This document shows, one piece after another, positions 1 to 12,067 of a stretch of DNA of 64,000 nt. The notes beneath the pieces were generated by a model. The model saw only the letters and a program-made list of their open reading frames with translations. It searched no databases and had not been told where the DNA came from. Every line of letters starts with the position of its first letter. Positions within the stretch are counted from its first letter, which is position 1. The DNA comes from Siderastrea siderea (Eukaryota > Cnidaria > Anthozoa > Scleractinia > Rhizangiidae): positions 50,227,230 through 50,291,229 of the forward strand of contig OZ034968.1 of NCBI GenBank assembly GCA_964030785.1, in the 5' to 3' direction. A program made the translations under genes and the position numbers.

Positions 1-290
1 TCCATAGAATTCCGTGGAATTTGATGGAAAATTTTCCATGGAATTCCGTCTGGTATTGGGACATGGAATTCCATGAAAACATTTCCATGGAATTCTATGG
101 AGTTCCACAAAAACTCAAATCCATGGAATTCTGTCTGGTATTGGGACATGGAATTCCCTGGAATTCTACGAAAATATAATTATGGAATTCTATGGAGTTT
201 TCCACAAAAGCTCAACTCCATGGAATTTTGTCTGGTATTGGGACTTCATATTCAATGAAAAAGTATCCATGGAATTCCATCGAAAACTAG
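1..290. repeat. Palindromic CATGGAATTCC satellite block 1
   Basis: Dense imperfect tandem copies of a unit built on CCATGGAATTCC, interspersed with TCTGGTATTGGGACATGGAATTCC. The core joins two palindromic hexamers (CCATGG and GAATTC). It runs off the left edge of the window and fades near 290. The short reading frames across it are by-products of the repeat. Confidence 0.85.
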
Positions 291-1735
291 TCTTAAAGGA
301 ATTTAGGACTACCGGAGCATAACAATCCTTTTACAAACTTTAATCTTTACAGAGTTGGATAAGGATTTTAAGACATTTTGTACTGTCAATAACGAAAGAA
401 TGAAATAAATAAATTATAACAAAGATAACACTTGTTTGACAAGAATACATTCAATTGAAATGTCAAAAATCTTATGCTAAACTGAATGACATTGTTAGTG
501 AACACAAATTTAAGTTATTATTTGACATTTTCAGTGGCAGAAGTATTGCATTCTGTGTAGTTCATGCCTAGCAAGAAAAAGGAAAATAAATATGACCTCT
601 CTTCAAGCGTGAAGGGACAGATCTGTCTTCACCGCTTTTATATGCTATAATAGTATTCCTAAAATCAAGTCACTCTGAAAGAGAAGAATATTCCACTAAG
701 CATTGTTGCGTCAATCTTCAAATTGTATAAACTCTTCATGAAAAGAAGAAACCTGAAAAGTTCAGGTTTGAATTTTTTCAGGTTTCTTTTTTTCAACTAC
801 TTAAGTTGAAACACCTTCACTGCGATGATCTTCATATAATTCTAGACTGTATATTGGTAACAAACAACTGAAAGAACTGAAAACGCAAAAATAATACAGG
901 CATACCTTGATCGATTTACTCCATTCGACCCACTTACTCTTCCAAAGGTTACATCAACTGAGGCTATTCACTTAACTTCAGAGGCCATTTAAATTCTAAT
1001 TTGCCTTTGGAGTTACAACTTTTGTTACGAAACGTTCACATTTCCCATAAGGTAAACAGTAAAGCGAACCATCTTTGCTCCATTGTTGCTCCCAACTTCG
1101 ATTTCATCTGTTCATTTTTATCCAAAAATCCACATGTAAAGCTCCAAAACATTTTTAGGCACATAGACTAATCCAAAAGCTACAATTGTCCATCTTTGTT
1201 GTAACCTGAAAGGTGCTTTTTGGACCTCAAACCACACACACATGCTTGCCAAACGAATGTTGTAACCGCCTTTTCAAAATGGCGCCTATGCCAATGCTAC
1301 ATAGGTCACATGACTCAAATGACAACTGCTGGCCACTGAATGCAGGCGCATTGATTTGGGATCTTGTCATCTGTGCAGGAACCACAAAAACGTTTGATGT
1401 GAGCGGATGAATCACCACAAAACATTTATTTGCTTCAAAATAAAAAAAAAATATGCTCATAATATTAGTAAAAAAAGTGTTTTTGCTGAAATAAACTAAA
1501 ATGATTTGCATTGTACAGTAAACTAATGGAAACTGACGAGAAATCCGAGTCCGGGGGACTCCCTAGCTGATCACAGATCTTTAGGAAGCTATCCTCTCAA
1601 TGTATTACCTGACACATAAAGATAAACTTAGGCCTTCTTTGAAGAATTTGTGTTGACAATTCACTCTTTGATGTTCATTAAATAATTCCCTCCCATTCCA
1701 TAAAACTCAGTATATTTAAAGCTACCAAGGAGTGT
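291..1735. other. Unrecognised AT-rich DNA
   Basis: No domain, RNA gene or repeat family was recognised here. There is a small hairpin near 740-800, where GAAACCTGAAAAGTTCAGG faces CAGGTTTC. The reading frames at 1213-1511 overlap on both strands and have no recognisable protein features. Confidence 0.4.
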
Positions 1736-1890
1736 CCACAAATATTTCATGGAAATTCCATGATTATTCCATGGAACCCCACGCAAGTTCATAAGGTTTC
1801 CATGGAACTCCATGGAGTGTCCATGGAACCCTATGGAATTCCATGGAGCTCACATGGAAATCTCTGGGGTTTCCATGGAATTACCTAGAA
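1736..1890. repeat. CATGGAATTCC satellite block 2
   Basis: A second, more diverged cluster of the CCATGGAA/TTCCATGG unit seen at the left edge, about 1.45 kb away. Copies read TTTCCATGGAA, CCATGGAGTGTCC and similar. Confidence 0.75.
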
Positions 1891-2025
1891 TTACCTCAGC
1901 CCATCTGTCTTATCACTTTGATTATAGAATTTTGTACAACATGGAAAATTAAACTAAAAAGTTGAATGTCGATTTTTTTTGTCCACAGCTGAACATGCTA
2001 ATATACCGAGAGTTGTGAATATATA

Positions 2026-2065
2026 CCTACCTAGTCCTACCTACCTACCTACCTACCTACCTACG
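2026..2065. repeat. (CTAC)n microsatellite
   Basis: Simple tetranucleotide array CTACCTACCTAC, with one interruption near its left end. Confidence 0.9.
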
Positions 2066-3440
2066 TACATATATGAATATCCTGTTGTAAATGTAGTACT
2101 GAAATCAAAACGTGATTCTCAATAAAGACAAAAGTCAGAATCTGGAGAAATTAGTAAAAAGCAAAGTCGTTGCTCCTGCAAAAACACGTCCTATGACGTA
2201 ATCATCAAATCCGGTTCACTCTTCCGGGAATTCCCTGTAAAAGTCAACATGTTGTCTTGAACTCTAAAATCGAACAAATCGGTTCAAAAATCAACAAGTA
2301 GAGCAAAAGAAATTAGACTAACTGGTATATTGTTCTGTGCCACTTATACTATCCAAAAGGATCAAAGCATCAATCAAGTAACAGAATTCCAGCTAAAAAA
2401 CATGACCTCAATCACGTTAAAACTAACGTTCACATGACCCTATCGCAGTTCCCAGTCACTGACATCCACCATTTTGTGTACAGAGGTGTATAGAGGTGAG
2501 CAAAAATATGTACCACAACACAGTCAAAGCAAAACTTCCACCAAACCTCCGTCGCCTTTCTTGCATGAGCTGCCAATTCAAAATGGTGACTCGTCCGCTC
2601 TTGTTCTTTAGCCTTCATGTCATCCCATCCGATTGGGCATAGTGAAATTACACACCTTATGAGGCTTACGCAACGTAATTTTACCGATGCCGACACTTGT
2701 ACCCGGCCTACTCTGAGAACCCACCTGCCCGACGTCTTTTGCGCTTTCCCTCCCTACACAATCCAGTTTCCTTGGTTAAAAAGGGAATGTATGATCGGAC
2801 CAAATGTCTTTTCATGGTGGAATTCCAACTCCTCATGTGATGTCCTATTTGATGAATTTAAGATCTTACACATGTATATGGTTATAATGCTGCAGACCCA
2901 ATTTTTTCTTCTTAACTATTATATCTTGAATACTTTAATTCCTCATTTTCAAACAAAAAATTGGCCCTAAACCCCCTGCATTTCCTTTTGAAAGAGGAAG
3001 TGCTGATTCACAGAGCTGCTGTTGTATCAAGCCAAACATAATTTACCAACATTATATTCCAAACTAGATCGACGACTCTTATCCCTATTAAGTGTTTAAT
3101 TGATCGTAGAGTGGTTTTACTTAACCCGAGTGACAAAATGTAACAATTAGTATCTAATAGTCAAAAGCAAACAAAACTAAGCAATGTAATTAGTGTATAA
3201 TAGCATGTAACTATTTAGTTCCTATTTCACAGGTTAAGTAAAATCAATTGTCTTGGTTTGTTTTCTTGTTTCTAAAATCAAACCGCTTTTTTATGCTGCT
3301 TCTATTGTTTTGTAGTGTAAGGTTAGGTTAAATATTGTAAGTAGGCATTGTTGTACTTGTAATTAGGCTGAAGTGTTGGTAAATAAAAAAAGTCAATGAC
3401 TAATCAATTGATTGCTCATTGATGTCATTAATCATTGATT
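2066..3440. other. Unrecognised sequence left of the Ty3/gypsy element
   Basis: No supported gene. Two overlapping reading frames on opposite strands near 2430-2970 show no motifs. The right part (about 3080-3440) may contain the 5' part of an LTR, because an LTR-end-like sequence follows at 3441, but no matching sequence was found upstream of the 3' copy. Confidence 0.35.
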
Positions 3441-3503
3441 AGTTACGTCTGTTCCCAAGGAGAGTTGGCTGAGTATATTGGGCCTTGTGACAATCAAAGT
3501 GGT
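3441..3503 (+). repeat. 5' copy of LTR-end repeat
   Basis: It reads AGTTACGTCTGTTCCCAAGG and continues to CAATCAAAGTGGT. It matches 7917-7979 with differences such as ACGTCT versus ACATCT and TATATTG versus AAATTG. It is directly followed by TGCCAGGTAACC, so TGGTGCC could be the start of a primer-binding site. Confidence 0.75.
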
Positions 3504-3596
3504 GCCAGGTAACCCTCTGCTGTGATAGAAAAGGAAAGATACACATTACAGATTTCCTTGTTGTCGACCTGCCTTATAACAAGCGAGTGTGTACAA

Positions 3597-3680
3597 CATA
3601 CGAGCCAGCGAGGCATGCGAGCCATGCGAGTCAACGTGCGAGGCATGCGAGCCGTTCATACGAGCCATGCGAGTCATATA
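3597..3680. repeat. CATGCGAG short tandem repeat
   Basis: Imperfect copies of GCGAGCCATGCGAGTCA and GAGGCATGCGAGCC, about 8-17 bp in period, inside the leader/gag part of the Ty3/gypsy element. Confidence 0.8.
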
Positions 3681-4690
3681 AAATAACTGTCACGTCACGA
3701 CTTGCAAGTTTTTAACCTGTTTCTACTTGTTTCTTTTTTTTTTAATGTAAACTTCGAAACTAATCACTGTAACTGGGTCGAACTCTGTGGGATTACTCCC
3801 GTATTTTTGGTCGGCGGATTCTCTATGATTGTTTATCTATTTATTATATTCAGTTATTTATTTATTCATTTATTTATTTATTTAGTTAGTTTGTTTGTTA
3901 GTTAGTATAGTGTACGATGGTTGTCAGTTTCCTTGTGGCAAACTATCGCGGTTTTGCCCGCCAAAGAAACCGTCATCTACGCAGGGTATTACATTTCAAT
4001 TACATTGACAGCTGGATGGCGGATTTTTTTTTAAGCCCTGGTGCCAATATACAAATTCTCCTTCCGGTCTCTAAACGTTTCCTGTAGCCTATGACTAGTT
4101 TAGAGAATTCGTTTAAAATTCAAGACAATTTCTCTTTCGTGATCACTTCCTTTATTCTCTCAACCTTTTCATGGGTATGAACAAGGGTATTGATACTCGG
4201 GAGAAATTTGATTGTGACTGGTGGGGCTTAAAGGGTTAAAGCATCTGTACAATTTATTAAGCAAATTAGCCTCCCCAACTTTGTTTTCATGGCAAGGCTG
4301 TTTGCATGCCATTAATGTCAACTTTTATTTTGTTAAAAACTTCCCTAATTATACATATGAACTTGCGGATTAATTTTCAATTTTGATTAATTTTCAATTT
4401 TTCACTACATGCAGTTGGTCACTGCATGATTTAGGTTAATATGAACTGAACCGCAATGAACTATATAATTATACTGATCAAGAAGTACAAGTTAGTAGTA
4501 TTAAATCAAGTATTCCAAGGATAAGTCTCTGTTCTTGCATTAAATCTGGATCGAAATACATAGTCATTTTTAATACATGTAGATGGACAAGGAATTTTTC
4601 AATACAACAGGACTGGGAACTAATATGTGCCTCGCATGACCCGCTGTTTGTCAAGACCCTAACAAGCCACTACTTCTCTGCGGGAAGGAC
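3681..4690. other. Leader/gag region of Ty3/gypsy element, no recognisable gag
   Basis: The sequence between the 5' LTR end and pol holds no open gag frame. A run of (TTTATTTA)n lies near 3835-3905. Gag has probably been deleted or replaced. Confidence 0.4.
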
Positions 4691-4699
4691 ACACAAGCA

Positions 4700-6207
4700 T
4701 TGGATTATTTGAAGACCTATGCCGACGAAACACACGCAGTTGAGGAAAAAACTCCACAAACGCTTCCACCACTAGGAAAGTTGACAAAGGAGGACGTGTT
4801 AGAACACTACTCAAACATATTCAAGCCAGGCCGCAGAAAACCTCTAGGAACCCCCATGCACATCTCTCTTGATCCCAGTATTTCTCCTGTACATGCTCCA
4901 ACGCGCTGGGTTCCTGTTGCAAAGTTGGAAAGAGTAAATGAAGAGCTAAAGAGATTGTGCAATGAAGGCATCATAAGGCCGGTAACACAACCTACAGATT
5001 GGCTCTCCAACATCCTGGCGAAAGAAAAACCGAATGGCAAACTCCGTATATGCATTGACCTGAGCCAAACCATTAACAAGGCAATCAAAAGACCGAAGTA
5101 CACCATACCAACGATCGAAGAGAAGCTTCCACTACTGACCAAGGCTAAAGTGTTCACTATTGTGGATGTGTCTGAGGCTTTCCATACCATGGTTTTGGAT
5201 GATGAGTCGTCGCTACTTACAACGTTTCAGGGACCAAATGGGCGATATTGTTACAACTGCATGCCATTCGGGATAGCTTCGGGACCAGAGGGGTATCAGC
5301 GGCAGCAACATGAATTCTTAGATGGCCTTCGTGGGGTAATCAATAATGCTGATGACATCTGCGTATTTGGATGTGGAGATACAAAGGAGGAAGCAGATAT
5401 CGATCACGATAGAAATCTGACAAACTTGCTAGAGAAGTGCAGCAAGTATGACCTACGACTCTCTGCGAAGAAACTTCAATTCAAATCTCCCTCCGTTACC
5501 TTCATGGGACATAAACTGACCGACAATGGAGTAGAACCTGATCCGGCCAAAGTGGCTGCAATCACAGAGATGGCGAAGCCAACTGACAAAGCAGGAGTGC
5601 AGCGTTTTCTCGGTATGTGCCAGTATCTAAGCAAGTTCTGTCACAACTTATCCGAAACAGTCCTTCCACTCAGAGACTTGACGAAGGAGGACTCTGTATT
5701 TTTATGGTCAAACAATCGTGAAAATGCATTTAACTCAGCAAAGGATCTCATTGCTTCAACAACCGCCCTTCGATACTATGACGCAACCCTTCCAGTAACA
5801 CTTCAAGTGGACGCATCTGAAGACGCCATCGGTGGTGTATTACTACAAAATGACCAGCCTGTCTGTTTTACTTCGCATACACTCAACAGTACGGAAAAGA
5901 ACTACGCCCAGATCGAGGAGTGCCTTACTATTGTGTCTTGCATGAATAAGTGGCATCAGTAACTGTACGGCAAGCATGACATAACGGTCCACACGGACCA
6001 CCTTTGGAGACAATATTTAAGAAGCCACTCAGCAAAGCCCGTCGCAGGTTGCAAAGAATGATGCTAAAATTGCAGAAATATCAGTTTACAGTCCGGTACA
6101 AGAAGGGGAAAGAGCTGCACGTAGCGGATACTCTCTCGTGCATGGCTGCGCGGCCGTCACGCGTTACTGTCGCCGATCCTGACCACAGCTCCTTTGCTGA
6201 CAAGTAG
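4700..6207 (+). pseudogene. Ty3/gypsy reverse transcriptase-RNase H (broken)
   Basis: The 4700-5962 frame (420 codons) is a Ty3/gypsy polymerase: an approach region (HAPTRWVPVAKLERVNEELK), the first catalytic aspartate in the TIVDVSEAF context, the MPFGIASGPEGYQR fingers/palm stretch, and a NADDICVFG motif where the family normally has Y/F-x-DD. The tether/RNase H part follows, with LQVDASEDAIGGVL as the RNase H aspartate motif. A TAA at 5960-5962 stops it after NKWHQ. Family-like sequence continues at 6004-6207 (KYQFTVRYKKGKELHVADTLS, the end of RNase H), where a TAG closes the frame. What is seen is a single polyprotein broken by stops; it cannot make a full enzyme. Confidence 0.88.
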
Positions 6208-6225
6208 GAATGTGAAGTCTTTCAA

Positions 6226-7575
6226 TTGGAATTGGAGGAAATGGATCTCACACCAAATCGGGTTACAGCCGACACACTAAAAAGGATAAGACAAGAAACC
6301 GCCAAAGATCCTTTCCTAGCAGCTCTACAAACAGTGGTAACGAATGGTTGGCCCTCAGAAAGGAAAGAAGCACCAGAGGAACTCCGAGTTTACTGGAACT
6401 TCAGAGACGAGTTGTCAGTTTATGATGACGTTCTCTACAAGTCTCATCAAGTCATTGTCCCAGCTTCTCTCCGACCTGAGATGCTACAGAAAATACATAA
6501 AGCGCACCAAGGGCAGACAGTGGCATAAGACGAGCACGCGTCTCTTTTTTGGCCAGGAATGCAGGCAGCTATCAGAGAGACATGTTTATCGTGTGGAATT
6601 TATTCCCAGTTCCTAAGCGAGCGACCTCAAGAACCAATGAAATCTCATGAAATTCCTAACTGACCATGGTCGAGTGCAGATATTTTTCTGTTGGCCGGAA
6701 GTAACTATCTTGTTATGGTCGACCATTACAGTGACTTCTTTGAACTAGACTCCCTCAGAAACACAACAGCAAGCACAGTTATTCGAGCCATGAAGAGGAA
6801 CTTCGCTCGACATGGAATTCCAGATGAATGCATAACCGACAATGATCCATAGTTTGACAGCCATGAGTACTCAAGATTTGCTTGAGAATTTGGATTTACT
6901 ATGATTAAGTTGTCACCTTACTACAGCCGGACAAACGGAAAAGCTGAATCCGCAGTCAAGATTGCAAAGAATATTCTAAAGAAGTCGCGCCATGAGGATC
7001 CCTATCTGGCACTCCTAGCATATCGTAACACACCCCAGCAGGGATACAGTTACTCACCAGCACAACGGCTGATGTCCAGAAGACTTAACAATATCATACC
7101 TACTGCTCCAAGCCAACTTGTTCCGCAGGCAGCGTCGCCAAGTTTGGTACAGCAAAACATTGTAGATAGGAGACGAAAAGCAAAGGAACAGTACGATAAG
7201 AGAGTGACGGCGCCTCTTAGAGAGTTCTCGAAGGGAGAAAAGGTATATGTGAAGCCTAGGCCCACGAACAGGCAACAACCATGGATCTTTGGGGAGGTTA
7301 TTGGAAAACCCGCACCAAGGGCCTGCCTAGTGAACACACCAATGGGACCAGTTCGGCGCAACCACGCACAAATAAGGGAGGCGAAGGTGGAACCACCTGA
7401 CAGTTGTGACCGCTTTGAAACTGCATCTATACCCTCGGAAAGTGGACCAACAGAACAAATCGATCAGACAACGCCCACGACACTAGTGGAATCAGAACAT
7501 GCACCAGTGACAGAACCTGCTGCACCCCGACACTCAACAAGAGAACGCAGACTTCCTGCAAGGTTTAAAGACTAA
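6226..7575 (+). pseudogene. Ty3/gypsy integrase (broken) and C-terminal tail
   Basis: 6226-6528 encodes the zinc-binding approach region (VIVPASLRPEMLQKIHKAHQ). The next ~130 bases lose the frame. From about 6715 the catalytic core resumes: MVDHYSDFFEL (first Asp), CITDNDP (second Asp) and NGKAESAVK (Glu). Two in-frame stops lie between, TAG at 6850-6852 and TGA at 6883-6885. The 6901-7575 frame (224 codons) is intact and gives the end of the core (LLAYRNTPQQGYSYSPAQ), a basic GPY/F-like stretch (KGEKVYVKPR, then PWIFGEVIGKPAPRACLV) and a Pro/Thr-rich tail. It is the last gene of the element, upstream of the polypurine tract. Confidence 0.85.
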
Positions 7576-7742
7576 AATTGTTATGTAAAGAACGGTACAG
7601 CATAGTCTGCCTGAAGCACATTAGAGACTGCCTTAAAGAATTAATGACCATTTATGTGAAGGACAATCAGTGAACTAAAAAATACATGATGTGCAATGCT
7701 GTAATGGACTTTGTTTGTTTTCATTTATGTTCTCTTAGCTTT

Positions 7743-7758
7743 GAAAAGGGGAAAGGGG
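7743..7758 (+). other. Polypurine tract of Ty3/gypsy element
   Basis: GAAAAGGGGAAAGGGG lies 170 bp after the integrase stop, where plus-strand priming normally starts just upstream of the 3' LTR. The 3' LTR would then begin near 7759 and end at 7979, about 220 bp. Confidence 0.6.
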
Positions 7759-7916
7759 TTACACAATGCAGTAATCATCTTCAATCGCACCTTATCGTGT
7801 AATAATTACACGCACTTACATCTTAATTGCATTACCATGCACTATGCAGATAACATGTATATAAACTTGTAGCTATTTAATAAATTTAGTTCTGGACGTG
7901 TTACCTAAAGGTCAAC

Positions 7917-7979
7917 AGTTACATCTGTTCCCAAGGAGAGTTGGCTGAGTAAATTGGGCCTTGTGACAATCAAAGTGGT
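7917..7979 (+). repeat. 3' copy of LTR-end repeat
   Basis: Direct repeat of 3441-3503, ending in CAATCAAAGTGGTT. With the polypurine tract at 7743-7758 it defines the right end of the element. Confidence 0.75.
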
Positions 7980-8248
7980 TTTGCACAGTCATCCCAGGAC
8001 TGCAAAACAAATTTTATAGATAAGCAACTTGATGTTTTGATATGTAAATTATTGAGAGGTTTTGGAAAACCCTTTTCCAGCATTATTTTATGCAATACAG
8101 CTGTAGATGGTGGTTTCCAAATGCTGCAAATTACTTGCCCGTCCTACCAACTTCCCCCTGGTCAGTTTGTGATCGTAAATTCAAAGAAAATGTGGGCTAT
8201 TTCTTTTAAGTTAATTAATTTTTACCACTGTTCTCATTGAAATCTCAG

Positions 8249-8319
8249 ATTGTAAAGTTTGCAAGAAAAGGGGAACAGAAAGTTGTACCAGTTTCTGAAA
8301 GTGATGTGGACATTGTAAG
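8249..8319 (+). CDS. CHMP7: CHMP7-like exon a (71 nt)
   Basis: An open stretch lies between an AAATCTCAG acceptor and a GTAAGT donor. Read in frame 0 it gives 23 codons (IVKFARKGEQKVVPVSESDV, then DIV) plus two bases of a split Arg codon that finish in the exon at 40773. The PVSESDV stretch and what follows read like the segment leading into the Snf7 core of CHMP7, an ESCRT-III relative that acts in nuclear-envelope sealing and endosomal sorting. Support comes from phase agreement across four exons, not from this exon alone. Upstream exons were not found in the first 8.2 kb. Alternative: another Snf7-family member such as CHMP4. Confidence 0.75.
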
Positions 8320-9153
8320 GTAAGTTTTTTCTTCAGCTGAATCTGTAGATTTAGATTGTATTAGAAATATTTGTTTAAGGAGATGCCTCAAGAGAGTCAT
8401 TTTCAATGTCTCAAAATTTTTTGAACCTTAAATTTCTTGAAATAAGTAATTATTAATAGTGTTTTCACAGTACTAGTGTTTACACAGTAATAGTGTTTTC
8501 TTAAAATACACTAATAATATGCCAGGCAGGGGCCAGGTTGTATTTTCTGCTCGCAAAGAGGAGACAGTGAATGAAGACTTTGAAAAAAATATATCGAAAA
8601 GAAAACAAAGCAAAGAAGGCAGTTTTACGGTGGGTACAGCAAACAAATGAATGGATGGATGGAAAATTGCATAAACAGAGGGACAACCGAATGAAAGAAA
8701 CAACAAAAGACCAACTAGATGAACAAACCAACGGATGACACAACAAATGAAGAGACAAAAAGACAGAGGGCTAAAGGAAAACACTGACTAGGGACCTTAA
8801 AATGAATGAATAAATGGGCACCTTTTATGTTTTGGTGTTGGGTTGACTGAACCTGTGGCTAGTTTCAAATTTGATACTAGGGCTGTCTGTGTTTTTAGGT
8901 GATTAAATTCTTCCATGTAAAAGCACTATCATAATTGCCATGATTGCAGCAGACTGCTTGTGGTCAGATCATGGATTTTTGGGTTCTCCCTTAATTAAGA
9001 TGGGCCATAGAGCGGTGCCGTCTTAAAGGAATACGACTTGAAATTCCTTTTGTCGTCATAGGTTTTTCAAGGTCATGGATGATTGATTGGTATGTTAATG
9101 ATATATACTATTAGGTGCCCGGTAGGGATCTAACGGGGAGATATTTTGACCGT
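8320..9153 (+). other. Start of intron a, low-complexity purine-rich part
   Basis: The intron opens with GTAAGTTTTTT. At 8560-8780 there is degenerate purine-rich low-complexity DNA (repeated GAACAAA, GAATGGATGG and similar). No gene was recognised. Confidence 0.5.
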
Positions 9154-9893
9154 GGTATCAGGACAAAAACTTGAATTCCAGCTTGCCCTTTCGGGCAAGC
9201 AAGTCTTACAATTTGCTTGCCCGAGCCAATTTTCCACTTGCCCGTAAAAAAAAAAAACCCAAAAAAATTCAAGCTCATAAATAATTCATGAGGCATGGCC
9301 AAAGATCTCATAAAGTGTTTAGTGGGTGATCACTTTCCTTCTCTTGAACGTTTTGCTATATAATATAATGTAGGAAATCGTTCACATTTACTATTCTGTC
9401 AATTTCTTGATACTGTTATAGTACCTATAACATTAGCTGACTGAATGTACTAAGCTAGACAATAATGGATTGAAGAAGTGTGATCTCTGCATTGCAGTAC
9501 TTTAGCCTTGCTCTTGTTTTACGCAGTAAAAGTTAAAGGTTCGTACAAGCTTGATTGAATACACTTCTTTCTAGCACGTCAACTCCTAAATAGTTAACTA
9601 ACACAACAGCAACAACCATCATAGCCATATACACTAGTACAAATGAAAGTCTCTTGATGAACACTACAACTGAGGAAGAGTGTAGCATTCTTTTTCAAGT
9701 ACTTCACAACAACCAGCAAAAGGTGGTGACAACTTTAAGACAACTGAACACTTATGTACAAGAAAGCGTACCGTTACAGCATATATGATCACTTGGTCAT
9801 GTCTTTGTCCTAAAACTGATCGTTTCTTCTTTACAACTATTAGCATAAAAATTTAAGGGATAACTTCAGATGAACTTTTGCTTTTAAAGAAAT

Positions 9894-12067
9894 CTATACG
9901 ACGTGTCTCTTTGTTTTCGCTCCACACATCCAGTGCTGAATAGCGGCAGAGGATGAAAAATTGACCATATTGCGGTCTGAACATTGCACCCTCATCAAGG
10001 TTGTCAGGGTATCTTGATTCATCCGTGTGCGTGCTGCATTCTTCAGCTGGTTTATAGTTGAAAATCCACGTTCACACTTTGCTGTGCTTGGTGACAGAGT
10101 GAGGAGGCGATCGACCAAGACAAGACAAGCTTTGACATCATCGGGTGGTGACAGTAGTAGATTAGAGAAGACATCTAGAGGTTTGTTCATCTTCTGTCTT
10201 GCTAGGCAAGCACGTAGAATGGGCCACTGCTCTATGATTCCCTGCTTCTCTTCGTCTGAGAGGAAATGTTCGAAGTAATCTACTAAGGAACGGATTTCTT
10301 TGTTTCCATATGTTGCCAGGTCTACTCGATTTTGGGGCATCTCCCTGGGATCAAACACTGTGAAATAGCAGTAGGGCTCTTTATGAAGACTTGAGAACCT
10401 TTGGTTGATGTAGGCAATCACTTCTGCAATAAAAGAGGCGAACCTGTCCTCAAGATCAGTGCCCATTCTCGTCAACTTCAACACCTGGACCTTCTCTTTG
10501 CCACACATGAGTACCCCTGTCTCCTCATTGTATCTTTTCAGAAAATCTTTGTTCTTCGGACCCCTTTCTTTTCTGAGAACATCGAGCTGAGAAATACCAG
10601 CCTCCAGGTTTACAAGAAGGTCTGTTGTGCAGAACTCCTCTCGTTGGAAAGACTTGCTCAGGTCCGATAACACCTTCATAACGTCCAGCAAGAAGTACAT
10701 GAATTTCACAAACTTCTCACTCTGGAGAGTCTGCAGCATTCCTTTGGCCTTTGCTCCATCATCTCCTTTGGTCTGGGATTTGTGCTGCAGGTGCATCACA
10801 GTAGTCAAGAAGTGCCTTTCCAATGCAGTGATGGCCCTGAAGCGGCTGGCTACCCATCTTGTCTTCTGTAAGCCACTGTAATATATGGCATCTTGGTCAA
10901 GAATACCAGCAATTTCGTTAACTTCACGCCGTCTCTTCGGAGAATAGTAGTAGAACTTGAAAACTGACTTAACGGTGTCTTCAAATGTAGCAAGATAGGG
11001 AGTTAGTGTTATTGCATCCACCACAGCCAACTCTAGGTTGTGTGCCACACAGTGAATAATACAAACCGGCCGTTGCAGTATCTCCTGAAGCCGTTTTGCA
11101 ACACCGCTTTTGTTTCCCATCATGACGCTTGCCCCATCAAAATTACAGCATGCCAATTTCTTTTTCATCACAGTTTCATCTATGTTCGCGGTTTGTAAAC
11201 CTTTCTGAATTGCTGCAGTAACTCCGGCGGCATCAGCAGACACAACAGGGACAAGATCAACAAACTGTGTCAATGGATGTCCGTTGGAACCTGTACAGCG
11301 GACGTAAACTGCTTCTTGCTCAGTTACACTTTTGTCGGTGGAGCCATCGCCTAAAACACACAAAAATCGGGCGCTTTCGATTTCTTTCTTGGCTCGCTCC
11401 TTTTCGACTTCTCCAATGCTATAGATAAACTGCTTACAGGCCTTGTCGTTCCTATATTGGCTGCCAAGGTCAAGCCCATTCTTCTCCTGCAAGTCACAAG
11501 TCCTTTAAATTTACTGAAAGCTAAGTTTTCATTGGCAATATAGAAAGCAGTATTGAAAAGTCTGTTCAATCTGGATTCTGTTTCTTGGTCGACTTTGTTA
11601 ATAGCACTTTTCAGTAATTTAGGAAGTGGCTCATCACCATTTCCTTGATCTATTTGGCTTCGATTGACACACTTTTGGTGGTTTGCTGATCCGTTGTGAG
11701 ATTTCAGGGTTTTAATTCTATACTTGCCATTGCCACCAGTGCCTTTGTAAAGGGGGCTTGTAAGGTCTGCAAGTTTTGGATACTTTTGACACACTGCACA
11801 GTACATTACGTCACTCACAGCATCGTGTTGAAGCCATGGATACATTTCTTTCCAATGTCCTTGAAACTCTCTTCTTCTTCTTTGTTCGTAATTTTTTTCT
11901 GTAGCTTTCTCTACGTCACTGCTTTTACTGGGATGATTTTTGGTTTGGCCTTTGATGGGCTGGGCAGCCAGGGTCTGGTGTTTTGGGGCCACTCCATCTG
12001 CACACTGACTGTTAGAGGGCTGCCCTTTTTCGCTTTCGCGTTGTATGGAGGCAGCTTCATCAGAATT
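9894..12067 (-). pseudogene. hAT transposase with N-terminal zinc-finger region (frameshifted)
   Basis: From 12067 down to 11351 the frame is open and continuous with the OTU frame. It holds a TTF/BED-like zinc-finger region (WKEMYPWLQHDAVSDVMYCA, then VCQKY and LKSHNGSANHQKCV). Near 11,480 the reading moves to another frame, 11492-9894 (532 codons). That frame carries the RNase H-like core (FLCVLGDGSTDKSVTEQEAV; CCNFDGASVMMGNKSGVAKR; IIHCVAHNLELAVVDA; LQKTRWVASRFRAI) and ends with the hATC dimerisation motif (SPSTAKCERGFSTINQLKNA). It resembles the KIAA1586/ZNF862-like class of hAT-derived proteins. One stop (12068) and one frameshift separate it from an intact OTU-zinc finger-transposase protein. 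Confidence 0.85.

Larger units (their letters stand above)
3441..7979 (+). mobile_element. Decayed Ty3/gypsy (Metaviridae-type) LTR retrotransposon
   Basis: A 63 bp sequence at 3441-3503 recurs at 7917-7979 with only a few substitutions, and these direct repeats bracket a pol region in plus orientation. Between them are a possible tRNA primer-binding start (TGGTGCC, 3502 on), about 1.2 kb without recognisable gag, a reverse transcriptase/RNase H frame, integrase fragments and a polypurine tract at 7743-7758 (GAAAAGGGGAAAGGGG). Several in-frame stops and a frame break show it is dead. The element lies just upstream of the first recognised CHMP7 exon. Full LTR lengths could not be set because the similarity stops at the left of the 63 bp. 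Confidence 0.8.

Noticed and set aside
481..620. Possible upstream exon after TTTTCAG at 533
   Set aside because: The frame is open for 25 codons but lacks a donor site and shows no CHMP7-like sequence.
9111..9311. Minus-strand 66-codon frame and similar Cys/Pro/Gly-rich short frames
   Set aside because: They derive from CTTGCCCG/CGGGCAAG subterminal repeats of the hAT element.
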